Positions 27,107 through 35,125 of a stretch of 64,000 nucleotides of DNA are shown here, one piece after another. The stretch's first letter is position 1. Every line of letters starts with the position of its first letter. The notes under the pieces were generated by a model. That model worked only from the letters and a program-made list of their open reading frames with translations. It was not told the DNA's origin and ran no database searches. A program made the translations under genes and the position numbers. The stretch lies in the NCBI GenBank assembly GCA_001465015.1, contig LNEO01000118.1:1-64000 (forward strand), read 5' to 3'. The stretch is from Deltaproteobacteria bacterium Ga0077539 (GTDB lineage Bacteria > Myxococcota_A > Polyangia > Polyangiales > Ga0077539).

Positions 27107-27790
27107 ATGAACGACGATCTCGGAAACCGCATCAAGACGTTCTACGAAGATCCTGCACGCGTCCTGCTGCCGCGCAAGAGCTACGTGATCGTGCGCGTGG
27201 ATGGGCGCGCGTTTCACAACTACACGGCGAAGCTCGAACGACCGTACTGCGCGCCGCTCGCGCGCGCGCTGGACGAGGCTGCCGTGGCGCTGTCGGCCGC
27301 GATGGACGGCTTCGCGGTCGGTTTCGGGCAGAGCGACGAGTATTCGTTTTTGCTCACGGACTTTCGTCGCGACGACTCGCGGATGTGGTTCGAGGGGTCG
27401 ATCCAGAAGATCGCGTCGGTGTCAGCGAGCGTTTTCACCGCCGCGTTTGCGAAGGCGTACGACGGGCCGATGGCGACGTTCGACGCGCGGGTGTTCGCGA
27501 TCGGCCAGCGCGACGAGGTCGAGAAGTACTTCATCTGGCGGCAGCTCGACGCCTCGCGCAACAGCCTGAACATGCTCGCGTCCAACTACTATTCGCACGA
27601 CGAGCTGTTGGGAAAGAGCGAGCGCGAGAAGCACGACCTGCTCTTCGCCAAGGGGCAGAACTGGGCGAAGTGGCCGACCGAGTTCAAGCGAGGGCGCGCC
27701 GTGCTGCCGGGGGCGAAGCTCGACCTCGAGGTTCCGATCTTCCAGAAGGACCGGACGTATCTCGAGCGGTTGATCCCGCGGTTTCAGTGA
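27107..27790 (+). CDS. Thg1-like 3'-5' nucleotidyltransferase
   Basis: 227 residues. The Thg1 family adds nucleotides to the 5' end of tRNA in the reverse (3'-5') direction. The metal-binding carboxylates are in place: D32 in RVDGRAFHNYT and D77-E78 in GFGQSDEYSF. Also kept are the helix SVSASVFTAAF, DARVFAIGQ and the DASRNSLNMLA segment. Bacterial members (Thg1-like proteins) are known from a few phyla, including Myxococcus, and are thought to repair tRNA 5' ends rather than make the His G-1. The start lies 21 bp from the divergent PIN RNase gene, so the two may share control. Confidence 0.88.
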   Translation: MNDDLGNRIKTFYEDPARVLLPRKSYVIVRVDGRAFHNYTAKLERPYCAPLARALDEAAVALSAAMDGFAVGFGQSDEYSFLLTDFRRDDSRMWFEGSIQKIASVSASVFTAAFAKAYDGPMATFDARVFAIGQRDEVEKYFIWRQLDASRNSLNMLASNYYSHDELLGKSEREKHDLLFAKGQNWAKWPTEFKRGRAVLPGAKLDLEVPIFQKDRTYLERLIPRFQ

Positions 27791-27836
27791 GAGTCCCGTG
27801 CTCGGACGGGCGTGCGAACACGAACGCGAGAGCGGA

Positions 27837-28544
27837 TCAGCGCGTCGCTACATCGAGAGCCAGCTCGACCATGGCGACGAAGCTCTGTTCACGCTCGATC
27901 GAGTCGAGCGATTCTTCGCGCCGCAGGTGATCGGACACCGTCAACAGCGCGAGCGCGCTGGCGTTGTACTCCGAGGCCACGCCGTAGAGCCCCGCGACCT
28001 CCATTTCGACCGCCAGAACGCCGAGCGACTCGAGGCGATCGAACAACGGCGAGGGAGGTGAGTAGAAGAGATCGGAGCTCCAAACCGTTCCGACGCGAGC
28101 CGCGATGGAGCGCGAGCGCGCAGCGTCGACCGCGCTATGGACGAGAGACCAGTCGGCGACCGCGGGAAAGTCGAAGCCGAGGCACCGCGTGCGATTGACG
28201 TTGGAGTCGGTCCCCGCCGCTTGCGCGATGATCACGTCGCGCAACGCGAGGTCTGCTCGAAGCGCACCGCAGCTCCCGACGCGGATGAGCGTCCTCGCCC
28301 CGTAGAACTTCACGAGCTCCGTGGCGTAGATCGAGACCGACGGAATGCCCATCCCGTGCCCCATCACGGACACTCTTCGCCCGCGAAACGTGCCGGTATA
28401 TCCCAGCATGTTGCGCACGCTCGTGACGAGCTCGGGACGTTCGAAGAAGCGCTCGGCGATGAAGCGCGCGCGGAGCGGATCACCGGGCAAGAGCACGCAG
28501 TCGGCGAAGTCTCCGCGCTGCGCGGAGATGTGAGGCGTCGGCAT
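27837..28544 (-). CDS. deoD: Purine nucleoside phosphorylase, DeoD type
   Basis: 235 residues from ATG 28544, the usual length for the hexameric enzyme that splits purine nucleosides with phosphate. Signatures: MPTPHISAQRGDFAD, VLLPGDPLRARFIAE, the phosphate-binding RVGSCGAL, the substrate loop LAVEMEVAGLYGVA, and the catalytic Asp in TVSDHL. The open frame extends upstream but the added sequence is unlike the family. Convergent with the Thg1-like gene, 46 bp apart. Confidence 0.94.
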   Translation of the reverse strand: MPTPHISAQRGDFADCVLLPGDPLRARFIAERFFERPELVTSVRNMLGYTGTFRGRRVSVMGHGMGIPSVSIYATELVKFYGARTLIRVGSCGALRADLALRDVIIAQAAGTDSNVNRTRCLGFDFPAVADWSLVHSAVDAARSRSIAARVGTVWSSDLFYSPPSPLFDRLESLGVLAVEMEVAGLYGVASEYNASALALLTVSDHLRREESLDSIEREQSFVAMVELALDVATR

Positions 28545-28796
28545 ACGCGCGAGTGTGCATCGAAGCTCGCGGGCTGCGACGGTCTCGATCGATGTTTCTT
28601 GCCGTGCCGTGCCGTGACGCCACGGGTTGCGGCGATGAACCCACCGGCGGACGCTCTTCGTCGCTGTAATCACGGCCATGTTCCTCGGCCACCCGAACGG
28701 AACGACCGCCTGCATCGGCCTCCAAGCGGGCTTGGGACAGGGAGCGACGCGGCACCGTTCGACGAAGATAGACAGCATGGTCCGCTGAGCGATGCT

Positions 28797-29489
28797 ATGA
28801 GTCCGAACATGGGCAAAACCCTTGGTCTCACAGTGCTCTCGGTTCTCACGATGTCCGCCGCGTGCTCGTCACCGACCACGCCGTCGGACGCCTCCGCCGA
28901 TTCGCGACCAGACGTCGCGATGGCCGACAGCGAAGTCGATGCAGCCCCCGACGCGGCATCGGACGGGAGCTCGGAGGCGAGCGTGGACGCAACAACGGAC
29001 GCGACGACGGACGGTGGTGTGGATTCTGGCGTCGACACCGGGGCGGACTCTGGGGTCGATTCGGGGTCGGACAGCGGCGTGGACGCGCGAGCCGACGCGG
29101 TGACAGACGGCGGGGCGGTTCGCATTTCGATCCGCGATTTCATGTCGTTTTCGAACTGCATGCCGATCGTTCCGCCGGACCCTGTTCGGGCGAACTGGAC
29201 GGTCGACGTGAGCGGCGCCAGCGGTTCGACGGCGCGCATCACCAGCGCGACGTTGTCGATTCGCGCGACGGGGTCGAGCGTCGTGCAGACGCTCGTGGTG
29301 TCACCGACGACCTTCCCGCTCGTCGGTGGCGCGGGCTCGGCGATGATCCGAAAAGAGTCCGGCAATCCAGCGCCCACCGGCTCGTGTCGCGAGCTGTGCT
29401 CTGGCGACTCGACGCTCACGCTCGAGATCGACGTGGGAGCCGGCCCGCAGCGAGTCATGGGCAGCACGATGCACGGGTGCGCGTTCTGA
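28797..29489 (+). CDS. Lipoprotein with Asp-rich linker, unknown
   Basis: 230 residues from ATG 28797; ATG 28809 gives a tighter signal peptide. The N-terminus GLTVLSVLTMSAACSS has an acceptable lipobox. Residues about 30-105 are an Asp/Ser/Val/Gly linker (GVDSGVDTGADSGVDSG), a hallmark of lipoproteins in this group. A C-terminal domain of about 120 residues holds beta-type segments (RANWTVDVSGASG, TLTLEIDVGAG) and four Cys. No family recognised. First of three similar genes in a row on the plus strand. Confidence 0.75.
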   Translation: MSPNMGKTLGLTVLSVLTMSAACSSPTTPSDASADSRPDVAMADSEVDAAPDAASDGSSEASVDATTDATTDGGVDSGVDTGADSGVDSGSDSGVDARADAVTDGGAVRISIRDFMSFSNCMPIVPPDPVRANWTVDVSGASGSTARITSATLSIRATGSSVVQTLVVSPTTFPLVGGAGSAMIRKESGNPAPTGSCRELCSGDSTLTLEIDVGAGPQRVMGSTMHGCAF

Positions 29490-29627
29490 GTCTGGTTTCG
29501 GTGCGTTAGCGCAACGCGGATCTCGACGAACCTCCATCGAAGCTGGTCGGGCCATCGACTCGCGTGGGATCGAATCGTCGGGCGGTCGCGCTTTCGCGAC
29601 GCCCATTTTCGCGCGACGCTCGGGACA

Positions 29628-30380
29628 ATGCGAACGCCTGTCTCTGCCCAGATTGTGTTCGTTGCGGTCTGCGCGATCGGCTGCGCCGACGGCACCGTGG
29701 ATGGACCCGACGGACGAACCGTCGACGCTCGCGCCGATCGCCCATCGAGCGCCGACGCCGAGCCAACGGACGTCGAAGATCGAGACAGCGACCCAGAGCC
29801 GCCGCTGCCCGACGCAAGCGCGATGGACGCGAGCGTGGAGGACGTCGTCGAGCCTGTGGACACAGGCGTCGCGATGGACGTGGCTTCTCCGCGCGACACG
29901 GGCGTCGACGCTGGCGCACCGCGAGACTCGGCGCCGGACGGTCCTACAGGAAGGCCGGTGGTTCGAACGATCGGCTACCGAATGGCCACGTACACGATGC
30001 GCAACAACTGGGTGCACGACTGCACGCGCGGGTACGCGTTCACCGCGCGCGGCGCAGAGCACATCCCCAACGACTGCGACATGGCATATCGCCCGGATGG
30101 AACGCTGCGGGGCACTGCGACCTTCACGTTCAACGCGGTCATCGTGGGCAACTACAACATCGAGGTGAGCTCGCGATTCAGCGCCAACCGCGACGCGGCC
30201 GGAGCGCTGTTCATCGTCAACGGCGAGCGATTCACGCTCGATCAACGGCCCGGAAGCACGATCGTCACGAGCACCCTCGCTCGACGCGCGCTCGGAGGCA
30301 CGGTCACCGTCGTGCTCGACAACTCGCGCGGGGGCGGAAGCGACAGCGTTCAGAGCGTGACGTTGCGGCCCGCGCCGTAG
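29628..30380 (+). CDS. Lipoprotein with Asp-rich linker, unknown
   Basis: 250 residues. Signal peptide ends AVCAIGCAD (lipobox AIGC). An Asp/Pro/Val-rich linker runs to about residue 110, then a C-terminal domain of about 140 residues with beta patterns (TATFTFNAVIVGNYNIEVSS, FIVNGERFTLD, GTVTVVLDNSRG), likely a beta-sandwich facing outwards. Similar in plan to the gene before and the gene after, but the C-terminal domain sequences do not look alike, so a duplicated family is not evident. Confidence 0.75.
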   Translation: MRTPVSAQIVFVAVCAIGCADGTVDGPDGRTVDARADRPSSADAEPTDVEDRDSDPEPPLPDASAMDASVEDVVEPVDTGVAMDVASPRDTGVDAGAPRDSAPDGPTGRPVVRTIGYRMATYTMRNNWVHDCTRGYAFTARGAEHIPNDCDMAYRPDGTLRGTATFTFNAVIVGNYNIEVSSRFSANRDAAGALFIVNGERFTLDQRPGSTIVTSTLARRALGGTVTVVLDNSRGGGSDSVQSVTLRPAP

Positions 30381-30700
30381 CGATGGTCGAACGACGGTAC
30401 GCGCGTCGCTGGTGCAAGCGTTGAGAGGGGCAACGCCGTGCGTCGTCGCGCCGTCGCGATGCGAGACGACCGTTGCCCAACGACCACGACCGCCAACCGG
30501 AGAGCCACGCGATGTCGCCTGTGATCACGAGGATTCTTTCGTCGAAACGACAGATCGAGCAGTCACGCGCGGCGCGTCGCGGCCGGCGGGGATCGACTGC
30601 TCAACAACGCGACGCAGTCGGCGCAGATGCGCTCGGGGCTCATGGTTGCCAGCCGATGACCCGCGCGCTAATCGACGCCGTCATGAGAATGCTTCGAGAG
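30381..30700 (+). other. 320 bp without a clear gene
   Basis: The frame of the next lipoprotein is open back to 30473, but that sequence is Arg/Ser/Gln-rich, poor in hydrophobic residues and would put the signal peptide about 75 residues inside the protein. It is therefore treated as non-coding. No promoter, tRNA or hairpin could be named with confidence. Confidence 0.45.
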
Positions 30701-31204
30701 ATGAACGCTTCGTTTCGATTCGCCCTTTGTCTCTGCGTCGCTTCGACGCTCGCGGCGTGCGGAGGCAACCCCGCGCCGAGCGACGCGAGCGACACCGGAG
30801 TGAGCACGGACAGCGGCGTCGACGTCGCGACGATGGACGCCGCGAGCGAAGCCGCGGTCGACGTCGTCGCGCAGGATCAACCTTCGCCCGATGCTCCAAA
30901 CGACGTCGTGCGGCCGGACTCCGCGTGCGATCCCGTCGCAGCAGAGGGGCCGATGCCCATGGGCGTTTGCGACGGTCGCGGGATGATTGCGTGTGCGATG
31001 TGGGCCCAACAAAACGCGGGCGGCAATCCCAACGCAAGATCGATTTGCATGACCACTCCGTCGGGCTGTGCGCGCGCCGACCGTTGCACCGACACGAACG
31101 ATCCATCGACCTGCCGCTGCGGCGGAGACCCCGCCTGCGCTCCCGGCAACGTGTGCGTCGAGGTTGGACCCACGGCCGTGTGCCGGCCGTTGTTGTGTCG
31201 CTGA
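30701..31204 (+). CDS. Cys-rich lipoprotein with Asp-rich linker, unknown
   Basis: 167 residues from ATG 30701 (GAGAG just upstream); ATG 30683 and 30689 are alternatives. Signal peptide ends ASTLAACGG, a good lipobox. A short Asp/Val/Ala linker precedes a Cys-rich region of about 85 residues with ten or more Cys in small groups (CDPVAAEGPMPMGVC, RADRCTDTND, CRCGGDPAC, PGNVCVEV), likely held by disulfides and similar in spirit to the cysteine-rich repeats of this phylum. No family is recognised. It is followed, 94 bp on, by selA. Confidence 0.72.
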   Translation: MNASFRFALCLCVASTLAACGGNPAPSDASDTGVSTDSGVDVATMDAASEAAVDVVAQDQPSPDAPNDVVRPDSACDPVAAEGPMPMGVCDGRGMIACAMWAQQNAGGNPNARSICMTTPSGCARADRCTDTNDPSTCRCGGDPACAPGNVCVEVGPTAVCRPLLCR

Positions 31205-31298
31205 TCTGCGGAGACGGGACCGACGTCACAGGATCGCGACGACGCGGCTGCCGACAAATTCGCGCACGACCCGTCGGGCGTGGCAGGCTTTGGAGGCT

Positions 31299-32816
31299 GT
31301 GTCCGACGAGAGCGACTCGAAGCTGCGAGCGATCCCTCCGATGCAGCGCTTGCTCGGCGCCGAGGGAGCCCTCGCGCTCGGTGCGCTGATCGGCGACGCC
31401 GGGCTGCGAGCTGCGATTCGCGCAGAGGTCGCGCTCGTTCGCGACGCGCTCGTGACCGGGGCCGTCGAGCTCGACCGCGACGCATTGGCGCTGCGAATCG
31501 ATCGCGCCCTCGCTGGTCGGGCCGAGCGCGCCGGTCGACGTCACCTGCGCTCAGTGATCAACGCGACCGGCGTTGTTTTGCACACCAACCTCGGCCGCGC
31601 TCCGTTGGGAGCCGACGTGCTCGACGAGGTCGTCGACGCGTGTCGTGGATACGCGGCGCTCGAGTACGACCTCGACGAAGGCGAGCGTGGGCATCGCGAT
31701 CGCGTCGTGAAGAGTTTGCTCGTGTCGCTGACGGGCGCCGAGGACGCGATGGTCGTCAACAACTGCGCGGCGGCGGTGCTCCTCGCGTGCACGGCGCTCG
31801 CGTCTGGGAGAGAGGTCATCGTCTCGCGCGGGGAGCTCGTCGAGATCGGCGGCGGGTTTCGCATTCCAGACGTGATCGCGAGCTGCGGCGCGACGCTCGT
31901 GGAGGTGGGCACGACGAACAAGACGCGCGCGCAGGATTTCGAGCGAGCGATCACCGAGCGGACCGGCGCGATGCTGACGGTCCACCAGTCGAATTTCGCC
32001 GTCGTCGGATTTACCCAACGGGCGTCGCGCGATGAGCTCGCGAAGCTCGCGCGGGCACGGTCGATTCCGCTGCTCGAGGACCTCGGTTCAGGAGCGCTCG
32101 TGGACCTCGCGTCCTTTGGCGTGGGCCACGAGCCGACGGTGCAAGAGGCGGTCTCTGGCGGAAGCGACGTCGTGATGTTCTCGGGCGACAAGCTGCTCGG
32201 CGGCCCACAAGCGGGAATCATCGTGGGCCGCGCCGCGTGGATCGAGCGCCTCCGAAGGCACTCGCTCGTTCGCGCGTTGCGGCCCGGTCGAATCGTGATG
32301 GCGGCGCTCGAGAGCACGCTGGTTCGCTACGCGCGGGGCCGCGCGACCGATGAACTCCCTGCGTTGAGGGCGTTGGTCGAGCCGCTGAGCGTGGTCGAGG
32401 CGCGCGCGGCGAGGCTCGAAGAGGCGGCCCGAGCACACGGATTCGACCTTCGAGACAGCGTCGGCGCCCCGAGCGTCCGCGGCGCGATCGAGCCTTCGAT
32501 CGCCCGTGTCGGGGGAGGAACGCTGCCGCTCGTCGAGCTTCCTTCCCGCGCCCTGGTGCTGCGCGCGGACGACAGCGACGGGGGACAGCGCTCGATTCGC
32601 GGGATCGAACGCTCGATTCGTACGCAATCCGAGCCGCCGATCGTCGCGCGCGTATCCGACGGCGCCCTCTGGCTCGACGCGCGCACGATCGCCGACCGTG
32701 AGGTCGACGCCGTGGGCCGCGGGCTTGCGCGAGCGCTCGCGGAGTCACATGCAAGTCACCGTTCAGACCTGCGGGAAGCGCGGCCGCAGCCGACCCTCGA
32801 TCCGGACGAACCCTGA
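31299..32816 (+). CDS. selA: L-seryl-tRNA(Sec) selenium transferase SelA
   Basis: SelA converts Ser-tRNA(Sec) to Sec-tRNA(Sec) using selenophosphate, in the cytoplasm. 505 residues from GTG 31299; this start keeps the family's N-terminal IPPMQRLLG segment. GGAGG lies only 2 bp upstream, which is tight; ATG 31341 would cut that segment. Clear signatures: INATGVVLHTNLGRAPL, EYDLDEGERGHR, NNCAAAVLL, SRGELVEIGGGFRIP, VGTTNKT, and the PLP lysine K298 in SGDKLLGGPQAG. selB and selD are not in the window. The gene shows that this organism inserts selenocysteine, relevant to the UGA ORF at 22152. Confidence 0.95.
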   Translation: MSDESDSKLRAIPPMQRLLGAEGALALGALIGDAGLRAAIRAEVALVRDALVTGAVELDRDALALRIDRALAGRAERAGRRHLRSVINATGVVLHTNLGRAPLGADVLDEVVDACRGYAALEYDLDEGERGHRDRVVKSLLVSLTGAEDAMVVNNCAAAVLLACTALASGREVIVSRGELVEIGGGFRIPDVIASCGATLVEVGTTNKTRAQDFERAITERTGAMLTVHQSNFAVVGFTQRASRDELAKLARARSIPLLEDLGSGALVDLASFGVGHEPTVQEAVSGGSDVVMFSGDKLLGGPQAGIIVGRAAWIERLRRHSLVRALRPGRIVMAALESTLVRYARGRATDELPALRALVEPLSVVEARAARLEEAARAHGFDLRDSVGAPSVRGAIEPSIARVGGGTLPLVELPSRALVLRADDSDGGQRSIRGIERSIRTQSEPPIVARVSDGALWLDARTIADREVDAVGRGLARALAESHASHRSDLREARPQPTLDPDEP

Positions 32817-32853
32817 ACCTTCCCTCATCACCGCCAAGGCGTCCTCAAGACCC

Positions 32854-33516
32854 ATGCGAACCTTACGAAATGCACTCAGCACTCAGGTCCTCGTGGTCAA
32901 CCGATGCCTCCAGGCAGTGCACATCACGTCCGCTCGACGCGCGTTTGTGTTGCTCTACACCGAAGTCGCGAAGGCGCTCGACGAGACGTGGATCGGCCAG
33001 GATTTTCGGGCGTGGACGTCGGTCGCTCCGCGCGAGGGAGAGCCGTCGCTCGGGACGTCGCGGGGGCTGATCCGCATTCCGCGGGTGATTCAGCTGATCG
33101 ATTACGATCGCATGCCGCGCGCGACCGTGCGGCTGTCGCGGCGCAACATCTTTTTGCGCGACGCGTACATGTGCCAGTACTGCGCGAAGCGATCGAGCGC
33201 GCGCGACCTCAACCTCGATCACGTGATGCCGCGCTCTCGAGGTGGGCCGACGACCTGGGAGAACGTCGTCTGCTCGTGCAGGGTCTGCAACCTCGAGAAG
33301 GGCGGCCGCACCCCAGCGGAAGCGGGGATGAAGCTCCTGCGACGGCCTGCGCGCCCCCGATGGTCGCCCGTGCTCGCGCTCGCGTTTACTCCAGCGCGGC
33401 CCAAAGAGTGGGAGCCCTTTCTTTCGACGCTTCCGGGCGCGCGCGAGCTCGAGCAGCTCTGGGCGCACGGCGACCACCCAACCGAACACGAGTCCGAGCA
33501 CGAGCACGACGAGTGA
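32854..33516 (+). CDS. HNH endonuclease family protein
   Basis: 220 residues from ATG 32854. An N-terminal segment VLVVNRCLQAVHITSARRAF and the HNH core FLRDAYMCQYC, then NLDHVMPRSRGG, then the second CRVCNLEKGG match a widespread single-domain HNH family. D122-H123, N137 and N146 are the likely active-site residues, and C107, C110, C142 and C145 bind structural zinc. The C-terminus ends in a His/Glu-rich tail (HESEHEHDE). Its cellular role is not established. It follows selA by 37 bp and may share the transcript. Confidence 0.88.
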   Translation: MRTLRNALSTQVLVVNRCLQAVHITSARRAFVLLYTEVAKALDETWIGQDFRAWTSVAPREGEPSLGTSRGLIRIPRVIQLIDYDRMPRATVRLSRRNIFLRDAYMCQYCAKRSSARDLNLDHVMPRSRGGPTTWENVVCSCRVCNLEKGGRTPAEAGMKLLRRPARPRWSPVLALAFTPARPKEWEPFLSTLPGARELEQLWAHGDHPTEHESEHEHDE

Positions 33517-33610
33517 TTGGGGAGCCCGTTCTGGGCGGGGATTGGGCTTTGGGCGGGACCACGAATTCACTGGGGTTTTAGAGGGCAATCGCGCTACACC
33601 GCGAGGCGTC

Positions 33611-35098
33611 ATGAGCATCGTCGCGGTCGGGGGGGCGAAAGGTGGAACAGGGCGTTCGGTCGTCGCCGCTGGGATCGCAGTGTTCTTCGCGCAGCTCGGC
33701 AAGCGTGTGCTCATCGTCGACGGCCACCCCAACGCGCCCCAGCTCGCGACCGCGTTTGGTTGCGCGCCGCCGCCGCTGGCCATGGCGCCGTGGGCCGATC
33801 CGGCGGTCGAGCCGCGCGGACGCGACACCATCGTCCCCAACGTCAGGCTGCTGTCGACCTACGGCGAAACCGGGACGCTCACGGGTGTGTCGCTCAAGCG
33901 CCCGCGAGAGATCGCCGCGCACTCGGGCGCCGATCACGTCGTCCTCGACCTCGGCGCAGGGTCGCAGTCGGCGTTGCTCGACGCGATGCTCGACGTCGAC
34001 GCCGCCGTGCTCGTAGCGCTACCAGAGCCGTCCTCGGTCGAGGCGATCTACCGATGGATTCGGCACGCGTTTGCCAGGTCGCTGTCGCACGCGCTCAAGA
34101 GCTCTCCGCCGGCGCTCGCGGCGATGCGCGCGACGCTCGACCGCGAAGGAGCGCCGCCCGCGCCCATCGACCTCGCCCGCGTGGTGGCGCGCGCCGAGCC
34201 GTCGATCGGGCCGATCGTGTGGGAGTCGTTGCATTCGCTGCGCCCGTGGCTGGTCGTCAACGCCTCTCGCTCGCGCGTCGACCTCGAGCTCGGAAACGCG
34301 ATGACGCACCTCGCGAAGCAGCGCCTCGGCGTCGACCTGCAGTTTCTCGGCCACGTCGAATATGACGAGGCGGTGAGCCTCGCCGCGCGAAAGCGCAAGC
34401 CGCTGCTGCTCGACGCGCCCGGCGCCAAGGCCGCGCGCAACCTCGAGCGCCTCGCGAGAAAGCTCTCGGCGACGCTCTCGGGCGCCGAGCCCGGCGCCGA
34501 GCGCTCGAAGCCCATGCCAGTGGAGCCGTCTCCAGCGACGCACTACGACACGCTGCTCGTCGATCGCGGTGTGACAGACGAAGAGATCCGTCGCGCCGTT
34601 CGTCGCATGCGAGAGCGCTACGCGACCGACAGCCTCGCGAGCGCTGGGCTCTGCTCGCTCGACGATCGAGAGAACGCCCTCGCGCGCATCGAAGAGGCCC
34701 GAGACGTCCTGCTCGACCCTGTCCGTCGACGGCCGTACGACCTTTCGATCAGTCCGCCCGAGCGAAGCGCGTCGATCGGCGCGATCGAGCCGATGCACAG
34801 CGAACCCGAGCCGGTCGAGCTGCCGCCGATGCCCGAACTCACGCCAGAGAGCGAGTTCAGCGGTTCGCTGCTGCGCGCGGTGCGCGAGGCGCGAGGCGTA
34901 GACCTTCGGGAGCTGTCTTCACGGACGAAGATCCCGCTGACGAGCCTGCGCGCGATCGAAGAAGAGCTGTACGAGTCGCTTCCGCCGGCGGTCTACCTGC
35001 GCGGCTTCGTCTCTGAAATCGCCCGTCAGCTCAAGCTCGACGTAGACCAGGTTGCGAGGAGCTACCTTCGAAGAGCCCGAGAGCGGGGCATGCCCTGA
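33611..35098 (+). CDS. MinD/ParA-like ATPase fused to J-like and HTH domains
   Basis: 495 residues from ATG 33611. Residues 1-290 are a MinD/ParA-type ATPase: deviant Walker A GGAKGGTGRS (7-16), VLIVDGHPN (33-41), HVVLDLGAG (109-117). Residues 311-377 resemble a J-domain with helices EIRRAVRRMRERY and ENALARIEEARDVLLDPVRR and the ending YDLS, but without the HPD tripeptide, so it would not stimulate Hsp70 normally. Residues 414-495 are a RodZ-type helix-turn-helix (SLLRAVREARGVDLRELSS, AIEEELYESLPPAVYLRGF). The parts suggest a protein for spatial organisation or gene control tied to an ATPase; the combination is unusual. Walker A has R at position 15 where S/T partners often have K or G. Confidence 0.85.
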   Translation: MSIVAVGGAKGGTGRSVVAAGIAVFFAQLGKRVLIVDGHPNAPQLATAFGCAPPPLAMAPWADPAVEPRGRDTIVPNVRLLSTYGETGTLTGVSLKRPREIAAHSGADHVVLDLGAGSQSALLDAMLDVDAAVLVALPEPSSVEAIYRWIRHAFARSLSHALKSSPPALAAMRATLDREGAPPAPIDLARVVARAEPSIGPIVWESLHSLRPWLVVNASRSRVDLELGNAMTHLAKQRLGVDLQFLGHVEYDEAVSLAARKRKPLLLDAPGAKAARNLERLARKLSATLSGAEPGAERSKPMPVEPSPATHYDTLLVDRGVTDEEIRRAVRRMRERYATDSLASAGLCSLDDRENALARIEEARDVLLDPVRRRPYDLSISPPERSASIGAIEPMHSEPEPVELPPMPELTPESEFSGSLLRAVREARGVDLRELSSRTKIPLTSLRAIEEELYESLPPAVYLRGFVSEIARQLKLDVDQVARSYLRRARERGMP

Positions 35099-35125
35099 CA
35101 ACGTAAACGACGCGAGCGTGCGCGC

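Noticed and set aside
30473-30700. N-terminal extension of the lipoprotein at 30701
   Set aside because: It would bury the signal peptide about 75 residues into the protein and is compositionally unlike it.
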